A stretch of 64,000 nucleotides of DNA from Coptis chinensis (Eukaryota > Streptophyta > Magnoliopsida > Ranunculales > Ranunculaceae), in contig CM027383.1 of NCBI GenBank assembly GCA_015680905.1, positions 37,012,501-37,076,500 of the forward strand, read 5' to 3'. The notes under the pieces are model-generated. The model saw nothing but the letters and a program-made list of their open reading frames with translations. It was not told where the DNA came from and made no database searches. Shown here one piece after another: positions 12,583 through 25,347 of this stretch. Position 1 is the stretch's first letter. Every line of letters begins with the position of its first letter. Made by a program: the position numbers and the translations under genes.

Positions 12583-12768
12583 CATACTTACAAGTCTTGG
12601 ACTGTCTGACTTTTGTTTCTTTTTGCCCCAGATCGTCCCGGTGTTTCCTTTATGGAAGCTTCAACTGTAGATTCCAACATACTTACAAGTCTTGACTGTC
12701 GACTTTCGTTTTCTTTTCGCTGCATCTGTCCTTGGTGTTTCCTTGTTGGAAGCTTCAATGTAGATTCC
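12583..12768. repeat. Tandem duplication, two units of about 93 bp
   Basis: Units 12583-12677 and 12678-12768 both run from CATACTTACAAGTCTTG to GAAGCTTCAA..TGTAGATTCC, with about 80 percent identity by eye. Confidence 0.8.
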
Positions 12769-15063
12769 TCCGAAATGAGAAAAGTAACATCCATCGTCAA
12801 TTAACTTTGTCAAGGAAAATCTTGGTAAGCCATGCTTCCTCAGAATGTGAGGTTCCAAAACTGGGTTTCCATCCCAAAACTTGTCACCTCTCGGTGGTGT
12901 GGCTTGCTAGCGTGAATGTGTTGGTGAGGGGTGAAACATAAATTTGGGAATGATCGAGATGCAAAAGTTCTTCATAAATAGCAATTTTCAACATGACGGT
13001 TGTGTGAATACTTTGTGGAAAGATGTTCACCTGTAAAGTTTCTCACAAAGACCGATATGCTCTCTTCTAGCTAAAAATGGAATGTCCCTCTTACATTCAG
13101 TCTAGAGACTATCTTGTAAATGCGATGTTTCTACAAGTAAACCTGCATAGACACCCTAATTGAGAAAAAAGTATTAGCTAACCTCAGGTTTGAGAAACTC
13201 TTCTTTGGTTTGGATGCGAGAAACATCGTCAAAGCCAACCCCAAGTAATAAGACAAATCTAGAGTTCTTTTCTTGTGTTATCAATTCTTGAGACTTACAA
13301 AAATCAATACCCATCTATAGTGTGCAAAAGAAATATACCTTCTCCAAATAGTTTTGAAACAATTCCTTATAACTTCCATCAGACGCTTTTAAGAGTCTGA
13401 AAAATAAATTCCCACTAGGAAAGAGTCAAATTTGTTTTAGGACCAACAAAATAGAGTAGATGACTTAACTAAAGTATAAAATGAAAAGGTATACGAGAGA
13501 ACATCAATACTCACATTCTCTAACTCAATTCGGTATTTCAAAGGGTCCACATACATGCTAAAAGACAGCAAGAGTTATTACAAGCAGTACAAACACAAAA
13601 TCCAACTAAAAATCAGAAAAAACACAGAGATCGCTCACTATCTATGCTCCCCGTAGACTCGAACAAGAATTTCTTTTCTGATTTTTTTTTTGGGTTTACT
13701 GTCCTTACTCACACATTTCTCATCCACCACCTACATAATGAAAATATCAAATATGGAAGTTAAAATAAAAAGTTGTTTCCTACAGTAATGATGCACATCA
13801 TCATCCAAGATATCCCGAAAAATAGTACACTGAGGACTGAAAGCAGGACACCATGAGCGATTGTGTATCCGTACCCATGCTAAATCTCCTCATACAAACT
13901 CCTCATTTGTTTGATTAACATAACTTAACATTTCGTGTCATTAAAATAGGCACTAAGTTTAAAGAATCATGTAACAATGATGCCCCATTTCTTAAAACCT
14001 TGAATCATAATAATTATAAATAAATTAAACAAGATGAAAGTCTACTCATAGAATAAATTAACACAGTTTAATCTGAGAAAAATCCCATAACCACCAAAAA
14101 AAAAACTAGAAAAACAATCAACTCTCACATACATGAAGTGTAGGTCACCATGATCATCTACCATACGTCTAAGCAGTGGAGGCTCCCTTTTCTCTGCATC
14201 TGTTAGAAAAAGATGTCGCCCAGTTCTTCTAATATCCAATGAATAACACTTTCGTTGCAGCTTTTTCAAATCTGAGTTACCCAAAAAAAAGAAGGGAACC
14301 TGAAAACCACAAATAGTGAAACAAGTCCTACACTTATTGAATTAAGAAAAATAATATAAAGAACAAAAACCATAGCATTAAAACAAAAAAGAATGTATTT
14401 ATAATAGGTCCAGGTGTATCAACTAATAAATCTACGTAGCTGAAAACCATGTTAAGAAGTCAGTTATATAACTAAATACGGTAACACAGTCCAGGCATTA
14501 ATCCTCCTACCATGTATTTCCAAGCAAGATACATGAAATGAAGTTTGATGCAAACTTTTTCACCCTGGCATACTTTAAAAAGTAAAGTGTCATGGCGCAA
14601 GATAATTATATCATAAAATGCAGATCAAATTACAATAACATGTTGATGAGTAGCAATAGAAATAAATATACCTGATTGTTACCCCTCGAACCGAGGTGAG
14701 GAGTAGCAACAGTGACAAAATTCAGTGGCTCGGGCCACATATTGTAACTCTTGAATCTCACGAACAAGATGAACAAAATTTTGTAAGAAAATCAAGATTT
14801 CTGGCAAGAAACCATTAAAAGTAAAAGAATTCCAAGAAATGAGACATGCCCATTGTTTAATTTCTGAAAAAGATTAAGTTTTTACCTTTGATTCTTGTTT
14901 TAGAGAGAAATTAGGTAATGGGTTCTTTACATCTGCTGAAATATTTACACGCAAAGACAGATCCTTGCAGTTGGTCGACTGATTTCTCTAAAATCGTGAA
15001 CCCTGGTGGCAGAAATTACGAAGAGATAGAAGTGGGATAGGGAGTTCTAGCCTTTGCAGTATG

Positions 15064-15086
15064 TTTTTTTTTTTTTTTTTTTTTTT
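15064..15086. repeat. Poly-T run
   Basis: Twenty-three consecutive T, adjoining the CACTA-like segment. On the minus strand it could be a poly-A tail remnant. Confidence 0.8.
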
Positions 15087-15091
15087 CAGAA

Positions 15092-15375
15092 CTCACTTTA
15101 TCCACGGTAGCTATAATTTTTCCCAAAATATAAACCACCATTTCCACGGAACGGTGGGGTATACGAATACAAAAAACATATTAGGTTATATTTGATAGTA
15201 CCGTGGTATATGGAGTACTATATACCACTGTTTCACAAAATCAGTGGTATTTGTTTGTTCCAAAACTAAGAAAGTGTTTTGTACCGTGGTGAATGAGTAT
15301 AAAGCACTGTTATTATGGAAACAGTGGTATATACCAAATAACTTACCGTGGCTAATGTGTATTTTTGTAGTAGTG
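15092..15375. mobile_element. CACTA-like terminal segment or MITE
   Basis: It ends in TTTTTGTAGTAGTG (15362-15375), the inverse of the CACTACTACAAAAA terminus common in plant CACTA elements. Subterminal copies of ACCGTGGT and CCACTGTTTC follow each other across the segment. The opposite terminus is not seen, so the left boundary is approximate. It interrupts a Copia gag frame. Confidence 0.55.
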
Positions 15376-15997
15376 CTTGTTGTTATTTGCTTCAACATTA
15401 TTAGCTTGTGGAAGTGGATTAGTTCCAATGGGTCGTTGCTAATGGTTTTAAAGCAATAGGTTATAATGCTTCTCAGCAAGAAGGAGCTTTTGCATGAGAT
15501 CTGAAAATCAAACATCATTAGCCCTGCGATAAGACTGAGAGGATGATATCTTTAGCATGAAAAGTTGACAAAGTTTTATCAATCTTAGTAGCTTCCGTAA
15601 TTGGTTCTTCAGATAGTTCTAAGAGAGAAGTGATTTTGTGTAATGCAAAATTATATTCTGATACACTTTTGTAATCCTGGAATCAGAGATTCATCCAGTC
15701 TTGTTTTGCTTGGGGTAGCAGAATGGTCCTTTCACGGTCAAACCTGTCATTCAAATTGTTCCATAGTACAAGAGGGTCTTGAACAGTTAAGTATTCAAGT
15801 TTTAGTTCCTCATCAATATGGTGCCTAAGCATAATGATTGCTTTGGCCTTTTGCATTTGTGTGGTTTGATTTTCAGTCACTATAATGTTATCCAATTCTG
15901 CAGCAATTAAGTGAAAACGAGCATCCTGTTTCCATGACAAGTAGTTCTTGCCAGTAGTATCAAGCTTAACAAACGAAGGTTTTTAGATATTATCCAT
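15376..15997 (-). pseudogene. Ty1/copia gag remnant
   Basis: The minus-strand frame from ATG at 15997 reads MDNI-stop-KPSFVKLDTTGKNYLSWK, then DARFHLIAAELDNIIV, KAKAIIMLRHHIDEELKLEY, LWNNLNDRFDRERTILLP and YKSVSEYNFAL. This is the typical N-terminal half of plant Copia gag (UBN2-type domain). A stop at codon 5, a stop near 15683 and later frameshifts break it, and the CACTA-like segment cuts it off at 15375. The zinc knuckle and pol are missing. The product would have been the capsid protein. Confidence 0.8.
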
Positions 15998-16334
15998 AAC
16001 TGTTATTAAAGAGAATAATTGTTACTAAAGAGAGAGCAAGTTAAATATACATGATATGTACGTAAACATGGACAAATATATATTTCAACCACCATTAAGT
16101 ATCAAGTGACTTGTAATGGTACATTATAATCCAAATCGTGTAATAAATATTCACTCATGTAATTCAAAACCAATGGTTTGTACATATTTAGTTTAGTGTG
16201 CACTCATACAATTCAAAACTATTTGAGTTTGTGCATAGTTGAGTGAATAAACTCATGCAATTCAAAACTTGTTTAGTTTGTGCATATTTGAGTTTATTAA
16301 AGTGTGTGTCCATCAAAGTTTTGCTTTGGGGATA
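15998..16334 (-). other. Leader of the Copia remnant with three 50-bp repeats
   Basis: No gene. Positions 16154-16303 hold three imperfect tandem units, each with ACTCATRYAATTCAAAAC followed by GTTTRTGCATATTTRAGT. The stretch probably belongs to the leader or LTR of the Copia element whose gag lies at 15376-15997, split from 19078 onward by the solo LTR. Confidence 0.5.
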
Positions 16335-17233
16335 GGGGTTGTCACAGCCCGAATTTCTAAACAATTAAAAAAAATAAATATTTGAAATATAAATATATCA
16401 AACATCACTCGGTTCAATTGTCTAAAAACCCAGGCTATGACGGGGTGAATACAACACATGTCAAAACCCGAAAACCCACATCATAAAGAATCAACTTAAC
16501 AACAATAGTATTCTCCAAAAATTCTCTTTATTACTTTATAAAAAGTCTATCTTCCATCCCAATAAAACATCAAACCACTCTAAGAATAACAGGTCTTCAA
16601 TATCGTATTTCATGTTATATGAATAGGAAACTATGTTATTACATACTTCCAAAAAGAACAGACCTAATAAAAGAACTAACGGACTGCTCCAGATCAAATC
16701 TAAATCAAACGCTGCGGTTCCACTGCCTTCCACCTATGTTCCCAAGAACACACCCACGTTGCCAAAACAAAGCAAACATGGGTCAGCAAAATGGAATTTG
16801 CTGGTATGAGTAGACTAACCACATAAAACCATTATCATACTTTAATTATCCAAACAATCACGTTATATTTTCCCATAACTTAATCATTCTCAGCTTGGAA
16901 GACAGGTAGTTCCGTCATTTCAACCGGCATAGTTTCTTCCCAAGCAAAACTTCTATTAGATTAACTCATTCTAATAACTCGTTTTAAAATCTAACTCATT
17001 GAATTAAAACTTACCGATATCCACTGTTGTATAAGGGTAGGACCACGTCCCAGTACAAAATGTTATTAAGTCCTACCCTCCTGCAAAAGAAAGTTAGAAC
17101 TTCTATATAACATATGTAGATATTATATTAGGTATTCAAAAGTAACCCAAACACTCGCATAATCAAAGAATACAACTAACCCGCAAGGCGAATACCTTAG
17201 TTTCTCTCTAGGGCAGTCCAAAGAATCTGGTCA

Positions 17234-17336
17234 TTCATGGCACATTCAATGAATACCCGGGTTATTCATGGCACATTCAATGAATACCCATATATAACGC
17301 TAACGGGCCATTTATGGCACATTCAATAAATGCCCA
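17234..17336. repeat. Threefold 25-bp repeat in the solo LTR
   Basis: TTCATGGCACATTCAATGAA with TACCC occurs at 17234-17258 and 17265-17289, and in altered form at 17312-17336. Confidence 0.85.
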
Positions 17337-17658
17337 CCTAACATATGACATCATCAGTCATAAAACTCAAATCCAAAACTTGAGGCGTGGAGAGTTCTAA
17401 AAGAGTGCGGTAAATTTTTTTACGCATTATTGAAATTTATTATATATATTCTTTTAGAGAACGGAGGAGTACCTTGATTCATGTATTTGGTTTACGCGTT
17501 ATTAATATACCGATGTCTAAGTGTCATAACGTTGTGTATAAAACTGAAATATCACAAAGTTGTTAACACACATATATATAAAAAGGTCTTAACTTAAAGC
17601 CAAGCATGCAAATAGTCCTAGGCCTATCCTAATGGACCGAATCATAATCCGAGGTAAA

Positions 17659-17779
17659 AGTCAACTTTTGGGTCAACTGGTCAAAGTCAACCCTGGTCAA
17701 AGATTTGACTGGTCAGCAGTCAACCGGTCAAAGGTTTGACTGGTCAGCAGTCAACCGGTCAAGGGTCAACAGTAGTCAA
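17659..17779. promoter_or_regulatory. Dense W-box cluster
   Basis: Thirteen copies of TTGACY (read as RGTCAA or TTGACT) lie within 121 bp, partly through a tandem duplication of a TTTGACTGGTCAGCAGTCAA unit. TTGACY is the binding core of WRKY factors. Such clusters in LTRs of other plant elements mediate stress-induced transcription; activity here is not shown. Confidence 0.7.
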
Positions 17780-19077
17780 ACAGTTTAAACTTATCTAACT
17801 CCAAAAACCCAATGACTAAGGCCCATAGTCTAACACTTAAATCCAAATTTGAAAATCTAAAATAAAACCCATAAGCCCACCCACGATTTAGCCCAAGCCC
17901 AAATCATAATTTCACTGTTCACCTTCTTCTTCCTCCAGCCACTCTCCTCCACCTCCAGCCACCATCGGCCATCTAACAAGACTCATGGTTTGACCCAAAC
18001 CACACTATGAGTGGTTCGGCCCAACCTCAAACCCAACCAAGGGTCGCCTCCCCACCATAGCCATCAACTCTCCACCGATCAACCACCACCGGATCGACCA
18101 CTTTCGCCCCACCCCTCCCCACCTAATCGAAAATACTCCCCTTCAAAACCCCTATAACATTAACCAAAGCATGAACCTCAAATCTTAAATTCGAAATCCT
18201 TCAACCAAAACTAGATCTGAGAATTTTGACCTCCATTAAAGCTTGTTCAAAGTTTCAACCACACCCTCTCCAGCACCCAAACAACCATCAACAATCAACA
18301 ATCAAAGCTATAGCCTAACCTTACAACAAAACCAACAAAACAAATCATTCAAACAATCAAAATCATGACGAATTTGATTTTGTTTGGACGCCATTACTGC
18401 TCCTCCGGAGCTTCAACAGCCCCATCTCGCGATACCAAAAAATCGCCGTCAATTCAACTCACGAAATCAACTACAACATAATAACCTGCAAAACTCAATT
18501 TATTTCGCATAAACATTCTTTTTTTCGGCAGTATATAACTATTAGCTTAAACAAGTAGTTGGAATTGTTATCAACACTTTTGTTTTACAGCACGCATACA
18601 ATTTGATAGAGAATAAGAACAATGAGACGGCACAGAACTGAATACAACTTCTCCACAGTAGTTTAAGCATTCAAAATTTCTAATCCTTACACAATATCTA
18701 TATATAATTATATAAACAATAAACTTTTTGTTTCGAGAGAAACCTTTCGATAAAATAAAAATTAGTGAAAGATAAAATCTACTCACTTTTAGCGCGCTCC
18801 GACTATCAACCAGCTACCAGAAAAATCTTCCTTTTCTGCTGTCAGTAAAATCCCTTTTTTTTCTATGTATAAAAACTCTCGTGTTTTTCCTCCAAAAACT
18901 CTACGTGAGAAAACTCACCGAAAAACAAGGACAACACTTATCTATTTACCTACGGGCTTTTATCCGTAACTGCTGGATATCCTATATATGTTTTATCTAT
19001 TTTCATTATTATTATATTTATTATTATTATTATTCTTAGGAAAATAAAAGAATAAAAACACGGGGTGTTATAGGGGT

Positions 19078-20200
19078 TGTGACCCTTTTCTACACATCAT
19101 CATGATTTGGTAATGATTTATATATTTATGATAATGATATTCGTAATAATAATAGTAACCTTGGATAGCATGCCATAAAGTTATGTAAAGTATTACGTAA
19201 AATGTAATTGCATAAAGTATCACATAAACGTAACATTACAATAATGGTTGATTGTTTTAACAAATTATTAAGTATCACATAAAACATTAACAATTGTTTT
19301 AACTCCAAAATTAAATTGGAGATCAAGCACATACTTTTGTTTTATAAACAAAGGTTACATACATTTTGGTCTAAATGTAAAAAAACACTTGTATGTATAG
19401 TGTGATGATAACGTGTTGCGACTCAATAATGATGCAATTGAGTGAACTTCCATATAGGAGAGTAAGAGAATAATTCTTATTATGAGTGTTAGATAATGGG
19501 AGGAGGTTTGCCTTTATATAGATGAGGTAATCTCCTCCAAGATAGGAAACATATGTTATATTAGGTAACGTTTTCATAGATAACTAATAGACTTCATGGT
19601 GAGTGGGGACAGCAACTTTAAACCTATAGATTATAACAAAAACAAATATTGTGATGTATTTTGAAAGTATTATTAGACTCTATGTTGTTGATATATATTA
19701 TATATTTGGAAGGTATAATTCTATATTTGTATATTTTAATATAAAACCGATTAAATCCCCGATTAATCACATATCGCTCCTAGACCGATTACTTTCAAAA
19801 ACCGATTTTAACTGCTTAGACAGTAGGTGAACAAATCTCTACTCCCAAGCAAATGTTATCTTTGTGACACCTGTCATTTTATCAATTCTAATTCACTATT
19901 TTTTTCTTGTGTTGGGCCTAACTAGAAAAACAAAATAAAAAAGAGAGAGAACGTACCTGACCTTTTTGTTCCTTTCTCTCTTGTTGTGGCCCTAGGTGAT
20001 TAAACAATTTTTTTAAAACAAAATATGCTTATGTGCAACGCACGTGCACCACTTTGGCTAGTACCTATATAATTATGGATGTTATTAAGGCTAATGTAGT
20101 AGTAAGTGTTAGGGTTTTTCAACTTTTAAGAAAATGAAGTATTCGAACACGATTCTTGCTGTAACTAAATGTAATGATGCACGTGCACTAAATGAAGTAT
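19078..20200 (-). other. AT-rich flank, possible Copia LTR
   Basis: No gene. This is the continuation of the DNA interrupted by the solo LTR. A minus-strand TATA-like CTATATAAAGG at about 19513-19523 would fit the promoter of the 5' LTR belonging to the Copia remnant, but LTR ends could not be fixed. A 52-bp tandem duplication (GAAGTATTCGAA...AAATGTAATGATG) spans about 20140-20245. Confidence 0.35.
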
Positions 20201-20210
20201 TCGAAAATGC

Positions 20211-20839
20211 ATGTGCACTTTTGCTGTAACTAAATGTAATGATGGCATGTATGCCTATACATATTCCAAATGGACAAAGCGTGAATCAAGTGCATTTGGT
20301 TTCTATATGGAAGGCAAATATGTTGAAATTGGAAAATATATTTATATGTTGTGGTCAGGCCACAGTTCTTTAAAAAATAAATTAGTGGCTAATTGTAAAA
20401 GTAAAAACCGAGAGGGGATGAAAAATGTAGAAGAATTGAGTGTAATCATATCGCGCGCGAGTATTTACGCACTAATTATCAAAAAGACAATAGTAAAGTC
20501 CTACAAACACTAGTATGTGGATAGTATCCACAAAGTAGCGGTTATAAAATATATGTTGTGAGTAGTCAAACCGATGAGATTCATGATGTGGACAATTCTA
20601 TATTAGGTTCAAGAGCGTCACAATTTGTAAAATCCAAAGTTAACTTCGAAGATGATTTGGCAAATTTTGATTCGGCGAAAGTGAGAACAGAGTGTTTGAA
20701 AGCAGTTTATTTAGCGTCAAAGTATCATAAAAGGACATGCGGAGAAACCAAATGGTTGTTGAGATTCAACGATGGCGTAGTATACGAAGAAGAGCACCCT
20801 GCAGACGAAGAGAAGAGTAGTGATGGAGATTCTATCTAA
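20211..20839 (+). pseudogene. Two unrecognised adjoining ORFs
   Basis: An open frame of 100 codons (20211-20513, containing YAYTYSKWTKRESSAFGFYM) is followed, in another frame, by 93 codons (20558-20839, containing SQFVKSKVNFEDDLANF, then YHKRTCGETKWLLRFNDGVV and an acidic tail). The second has a composition like a real protein and ends in DEEKSSDGDSI. I do not recognise either. They could be two pieces of one broken gene, because the coding character carries across a frameshift and an intervening stop near 20515-20555. A microsatellite follows directly. Confidence 0.35.
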
Positions 20840-20901
20840 ATAATAATAATAATAATAATAATAATAGTATTGATTTAACAAAAAAAAAAAAAAAAAAAAA
20901 A
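20837..20901. repeat. (TAA)n microsatellite and A-tract
   Basis: About ten TAA units from 20837, then about 22 A at 20880-20901. Confidence 0.9.
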
Positions 20902-22296
<1,395 letters not shown>

Positions 22297-24180
22297 TTAA
22301 GTTATTCGAAGCTACGTCAATATGTGAAAGTTGACGTTAGTCATGTTGTTGTATTATATGGTTACTTAAATGTAACTCGGGTTGTCTTGGCTATAAAAAA
22401 GAAAAAGAGGAAATCTTCTCTGAAGTTCTCATGTTAATGTTCTCAAAATATTTAGAATGAAATCTAAGACTATTTTTCTTTAGCTTTGATCTGCATTGTT
22501 AAATTTAAAATTTGCCAACAACTACTATGCATTCCTGCAAAAAACTTAGGCCACACAGCAACACAGCTCTGAGCTTGAGGTAACTAATTCAGAATTTACA
22601 TACTAAGATTTTTACATACTAAGATTTTTAAATTGAAAACGCTATATGCTGCTGTATATTTAGTGGAACTGGAGCCTCAGCTAAACTAAACCTATAATTG
22701 CAGATAAAGTAGAAGATAAAACCCAACATAACTTCATGACTGCCAAACCCAAAAACTACAAAAATAAGTAAATAACCCAGTATATTGTAGCTGGTATTCT
22801 GTGTTTCAAAGAATAACTTGAGCTAGTACGAGACTACAAGTCTACACCGACGTGATCAGTACACCCTCTCCGAAGAGATAAACAAATTAGCACGAATCAT
22901 TTAGAATTACTTAAAATTTACAATACTAGATGGAAGTGCTGCTAAGCTCAAGAAGCTTCCACTTTTAATGAGAGTTCTTTCAGAGAGACAGCTTCAACCA
23001 AAGTTAGATTTTGCAGAATGTTCTAGGGAGTTGGATTCAACCCCTACCTGAAGGAAGCCTACCATACTCATTTGTCCAAACTGCGATACAAACAACTTAT
23101 TTCCATATTGATCTAGTTAGCCAGATGATAGGTGGGAGCAGTTGAAAAGTGTGGTCTTATACATGTTACAATTTTATCAGGATCTGATGAAGACGACCCT
23201 TCTAACAGAATGTTTTCCAAGGAGCTGCTTTGTAATTGGCGTTGTGGAATGTTCAATAAGAGCGTTACTAGGAGCTTATTTGTTTCGATGACGATGGAGC
23301 TTATTTGGGACCTGTTGTTCAGAATGATTTTGCTCTTGATCCTCCTGATGCTGTAGCTGCTGTTAATAAGAAAAAATCTCGCCCCGCCGTTCTCCTAGTT
23401 CCCCACTATCGGAATATAAAGTTCAGCACTATTGGGGTATCTAATTTTACGCTTTTCTTTTCAGTTTACATATATGTATTATTGTGGTGTCTTTGTGGAT
23501 CCTGACTCAAATTTTGTTAAGAAACAAGTAGCATTCAACGATTGTACTATAATATCAGTATGTATTTCTGAGTGCATATTATGTTTAGTTCTGCCATTCC
23601 AAATACTTTCAGTAATCTTCTTAAATCACATTTTCGCATTGCAAATTTGTTCGTATAAAGAAATGCTTTTCTTACTTCACCTTCAATGTATCCTGCTTGA
23701 AACTTATCAGTATGGAAATCCATTCGTGTTTACCCAGCCCTGTATCTTACTTACAACGCTTGTCCATATAAACAACGCTCATTATTAATATTTTTGGTAT
23801 GCAAGAGAATAATTGAATGAGCACATGAGTAAGAGAATAATTTCTTTTACGGTAGGAGGGGTACTCTGGGAACCTACAATACATAACTTGGAATTTTCAC
23901 AGTATCACCGTGAGATGATACATGGTCCGGTGACCCGTATCCATTTAGACAGTCATATCATCTTCGCCTGTCTGTGTAAACTACCTACCATCCTTTATCT
24001 GGTATGGTATGATGCGCAAGAGACCTTCCATATTTTGTAAGGTGTAAAACTTGATCTTTTCAACCCTGGTGGAGAAGATCCCGACTCTTTTTTGAGGAGC
24101 CTCTAAAGCTTTTTATCAACAACAAACATATACGTGTGTTTTTTTTTATTTTGCCTCATACTTACTATTGCCTTTTGCTT
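22297..24180. other. No clear gene; possible decayed exons
   Basis: A short tandem repeat (TTTTTACATACTAAGA, twice) lies near 22600. The stretch 23180-23440 contains open coding-like sequence (GPVVQNDFALDPPDAVAAVN), possibly an exon upstream of the RRM fragment, but I cannot identify it. Confidence 0.35.
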
Positions 24181-24189
24181 CTCATACTA

Positions 24190-24609
24190 GCAGCAGCAGA
24201 TGGCATGCTGCATGAAATCGATCTAGAGGCGCTGTGTCCAGCATGTGGTGAGAAAGTTGAACCCCACGATAACCCTAATTGTATCTTCGGAGATGTTTCC
24301 CCGCTTCCCTTATATGTGCCCTCTGGTGCCACTATTATAGAGCGTCCGCAGCGTGTATTGAATGCTAAAGAAAATGCGATAGACAATACAATCGCGGTTC
24401 GAAATCTCCCAGAGAACTACTCTGATGCTGACTTGTGTCAAGTGTGCAGTACTTTTGGTCCTTTGGCTGATGTTGAAGCCGTAATAGACGACGAGACTGG
24501 CTTGTGCTTGGGCAATGGTTATGTCGGATTTGAAAATATTGATGATGCAGAGAAAGCGATTGAAGGTCTCAACATAAAATATGGGTATGATGCTGTGTGG
24601 CTAGTCTAG
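24190..24609 (+). pseudogene. eIF3g-like RRM fragment
   Basis: An open frame of about 139 codons reads LHEIDLEALCPACGEKVEPH, a Cys-containing segment in the position of the eIF3g zinc-binding motif, then LYVPSGATIIERPQRVLNAK and an RNA-recognition motif: NTIAVRNLPENYSDADLCQV (RNP2-like IAVRNL), GYVGFENIDDAEKAIEGLN (RNP1-like GYVGF) and KYGYDAVWLV. The order zinc segment, YVP linker, RRM, GYGYD end is that of translation initiation factor 3 subunit G, which binds the ribosome-associated eIF3 complex. Conserved N-terminal parts are not seen, and RNP1 lacks its usual G-F-G-F-V form. It ends at a TAG (24607). It could be a divergent gene with upstream exons or a processed relic; I favour a pseudogene. 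Confidence 0.5.
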
Positions 24610-24761
24610 TCACTAGTTGTAGGGATTGCTGTGTTGATTATATATTTATATGTATCTACTACAGTATCCCTAGACTTGCAATGATGTAGTAGTGGGAGTC
24701 TCGGTACGTGATGTATCTTCTCATTTGAGTCCTGGCACAATTCAAACTTTAAATGGCCTGA

Positions 24762-25347
24762 TCCTACCTATATTAATATCCGTTTCTCCCAATATGGCCA
24801 CATCAGCAATATTTTTAAAAAAGTCTCTACTTAAAAAATAATTACTATGTTGATTACCAAACTAGCCTTATTATTGGTGTGTTTAGCAAATTATAAAAAA
24901 ACGTTTTGGTCTTTTCTCATCTGTAGGAAAACAAAAACCAAATACACGCTCATATTTGAATTATACGTCGGGGTAATTGAGTAATTAACTACCAAAAAGT
25001 AAAACAAAACCACCCCCTACTCCAAACTCTCTCAAAATATCAAAATATCTCTAATCTCTCTCTATACATTTCTGCGAAGAAGAAGATCTGAAAAATGGCT
25101 TTGGACATCGATTTAAAACCAATAAGAAAAGAGATATAATAGTAAGCCTGGCCATAGGACAGGCAGATTAGCTAGTCCTTTTTATGTTTCATATGGTTTC
25201 TTGATAAGACGAGGACTGTCAATTTCACTATTTTTTTATTTTGGTGGTTGGAAATTTCACTAAATTCATGGGCCTAATAATGCATATCTATCATCCCTTA
25301 CACGAAATAGTAGAATTTTCAGGAGTAATAATAGTAGTAACACATAG
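24762..25347. repeat. Tandem duplication, unit 1 (586 bp)
   Basis: Nearly identical to 25348-25946. The unit runs from TCCTACCTATATTAATATCC to GTAGTAACACATAG. It holds an ATG-initiated 14-codon frame MALDIDLKPIRKEI (25095-25139) after a CT-rich, leader-like stretch. Confidence 0.95.

Larger units (their letters stand above)
11244..15063 (-). pseudogene. Remnant of a DUF676 putative serine esterase gene
   Basis: Two adjoining exon-like segments with good splice borders read as the core of plant DUF676 (alpha/beta-hydrolase, lipase-like) proteins. Exon 14756-14672 gives FKSYNMWPEPLNFVTVATPH and continues LGSRGNN, ending before a GTATAT donor. Exon 14299-14133 gives VPFFFLGNSDLKKL, then RRTGRHLFLTDAEKREPPLL and RRMVDDHGDLHFM, before GTATGTGAG. 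Family members continue with a conserved block after SALRSF, which I cannot find. Upstream exons holding the nucleophile serine are also absent. Further exon-like pieces with consensus borders lie near 13560 (MYVDPLKYRIELEN), 13400 (SDGSYKELFQNYLEK) and 13270 (LLLGVGFDDVSRIQTKEEFL); I do not recognise them, and they may belong to another gene. The locus appears truncated and non-functional. Confidence 0.55.
16340..19072. mobile_element. Solo LTR (gypsy type), 2.7 kb
   Basis: It starts TGTCACAGCCCG and ends CGGGGTGTTATA, with a 5-bp target duplication GGGGT at 16335-16339 and 19073-19077. The terminal TA instead of CA is one C-to-T change. No internal region, polypurine tract or coding sequence accompanies it, so it is best read as the product of LTR-LTR recombination. 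The start and end style (TGTCAC...GGTGTTA) is common in Tekay/Del-type chromoviruses, which is inference here. Confidence 0.8.
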
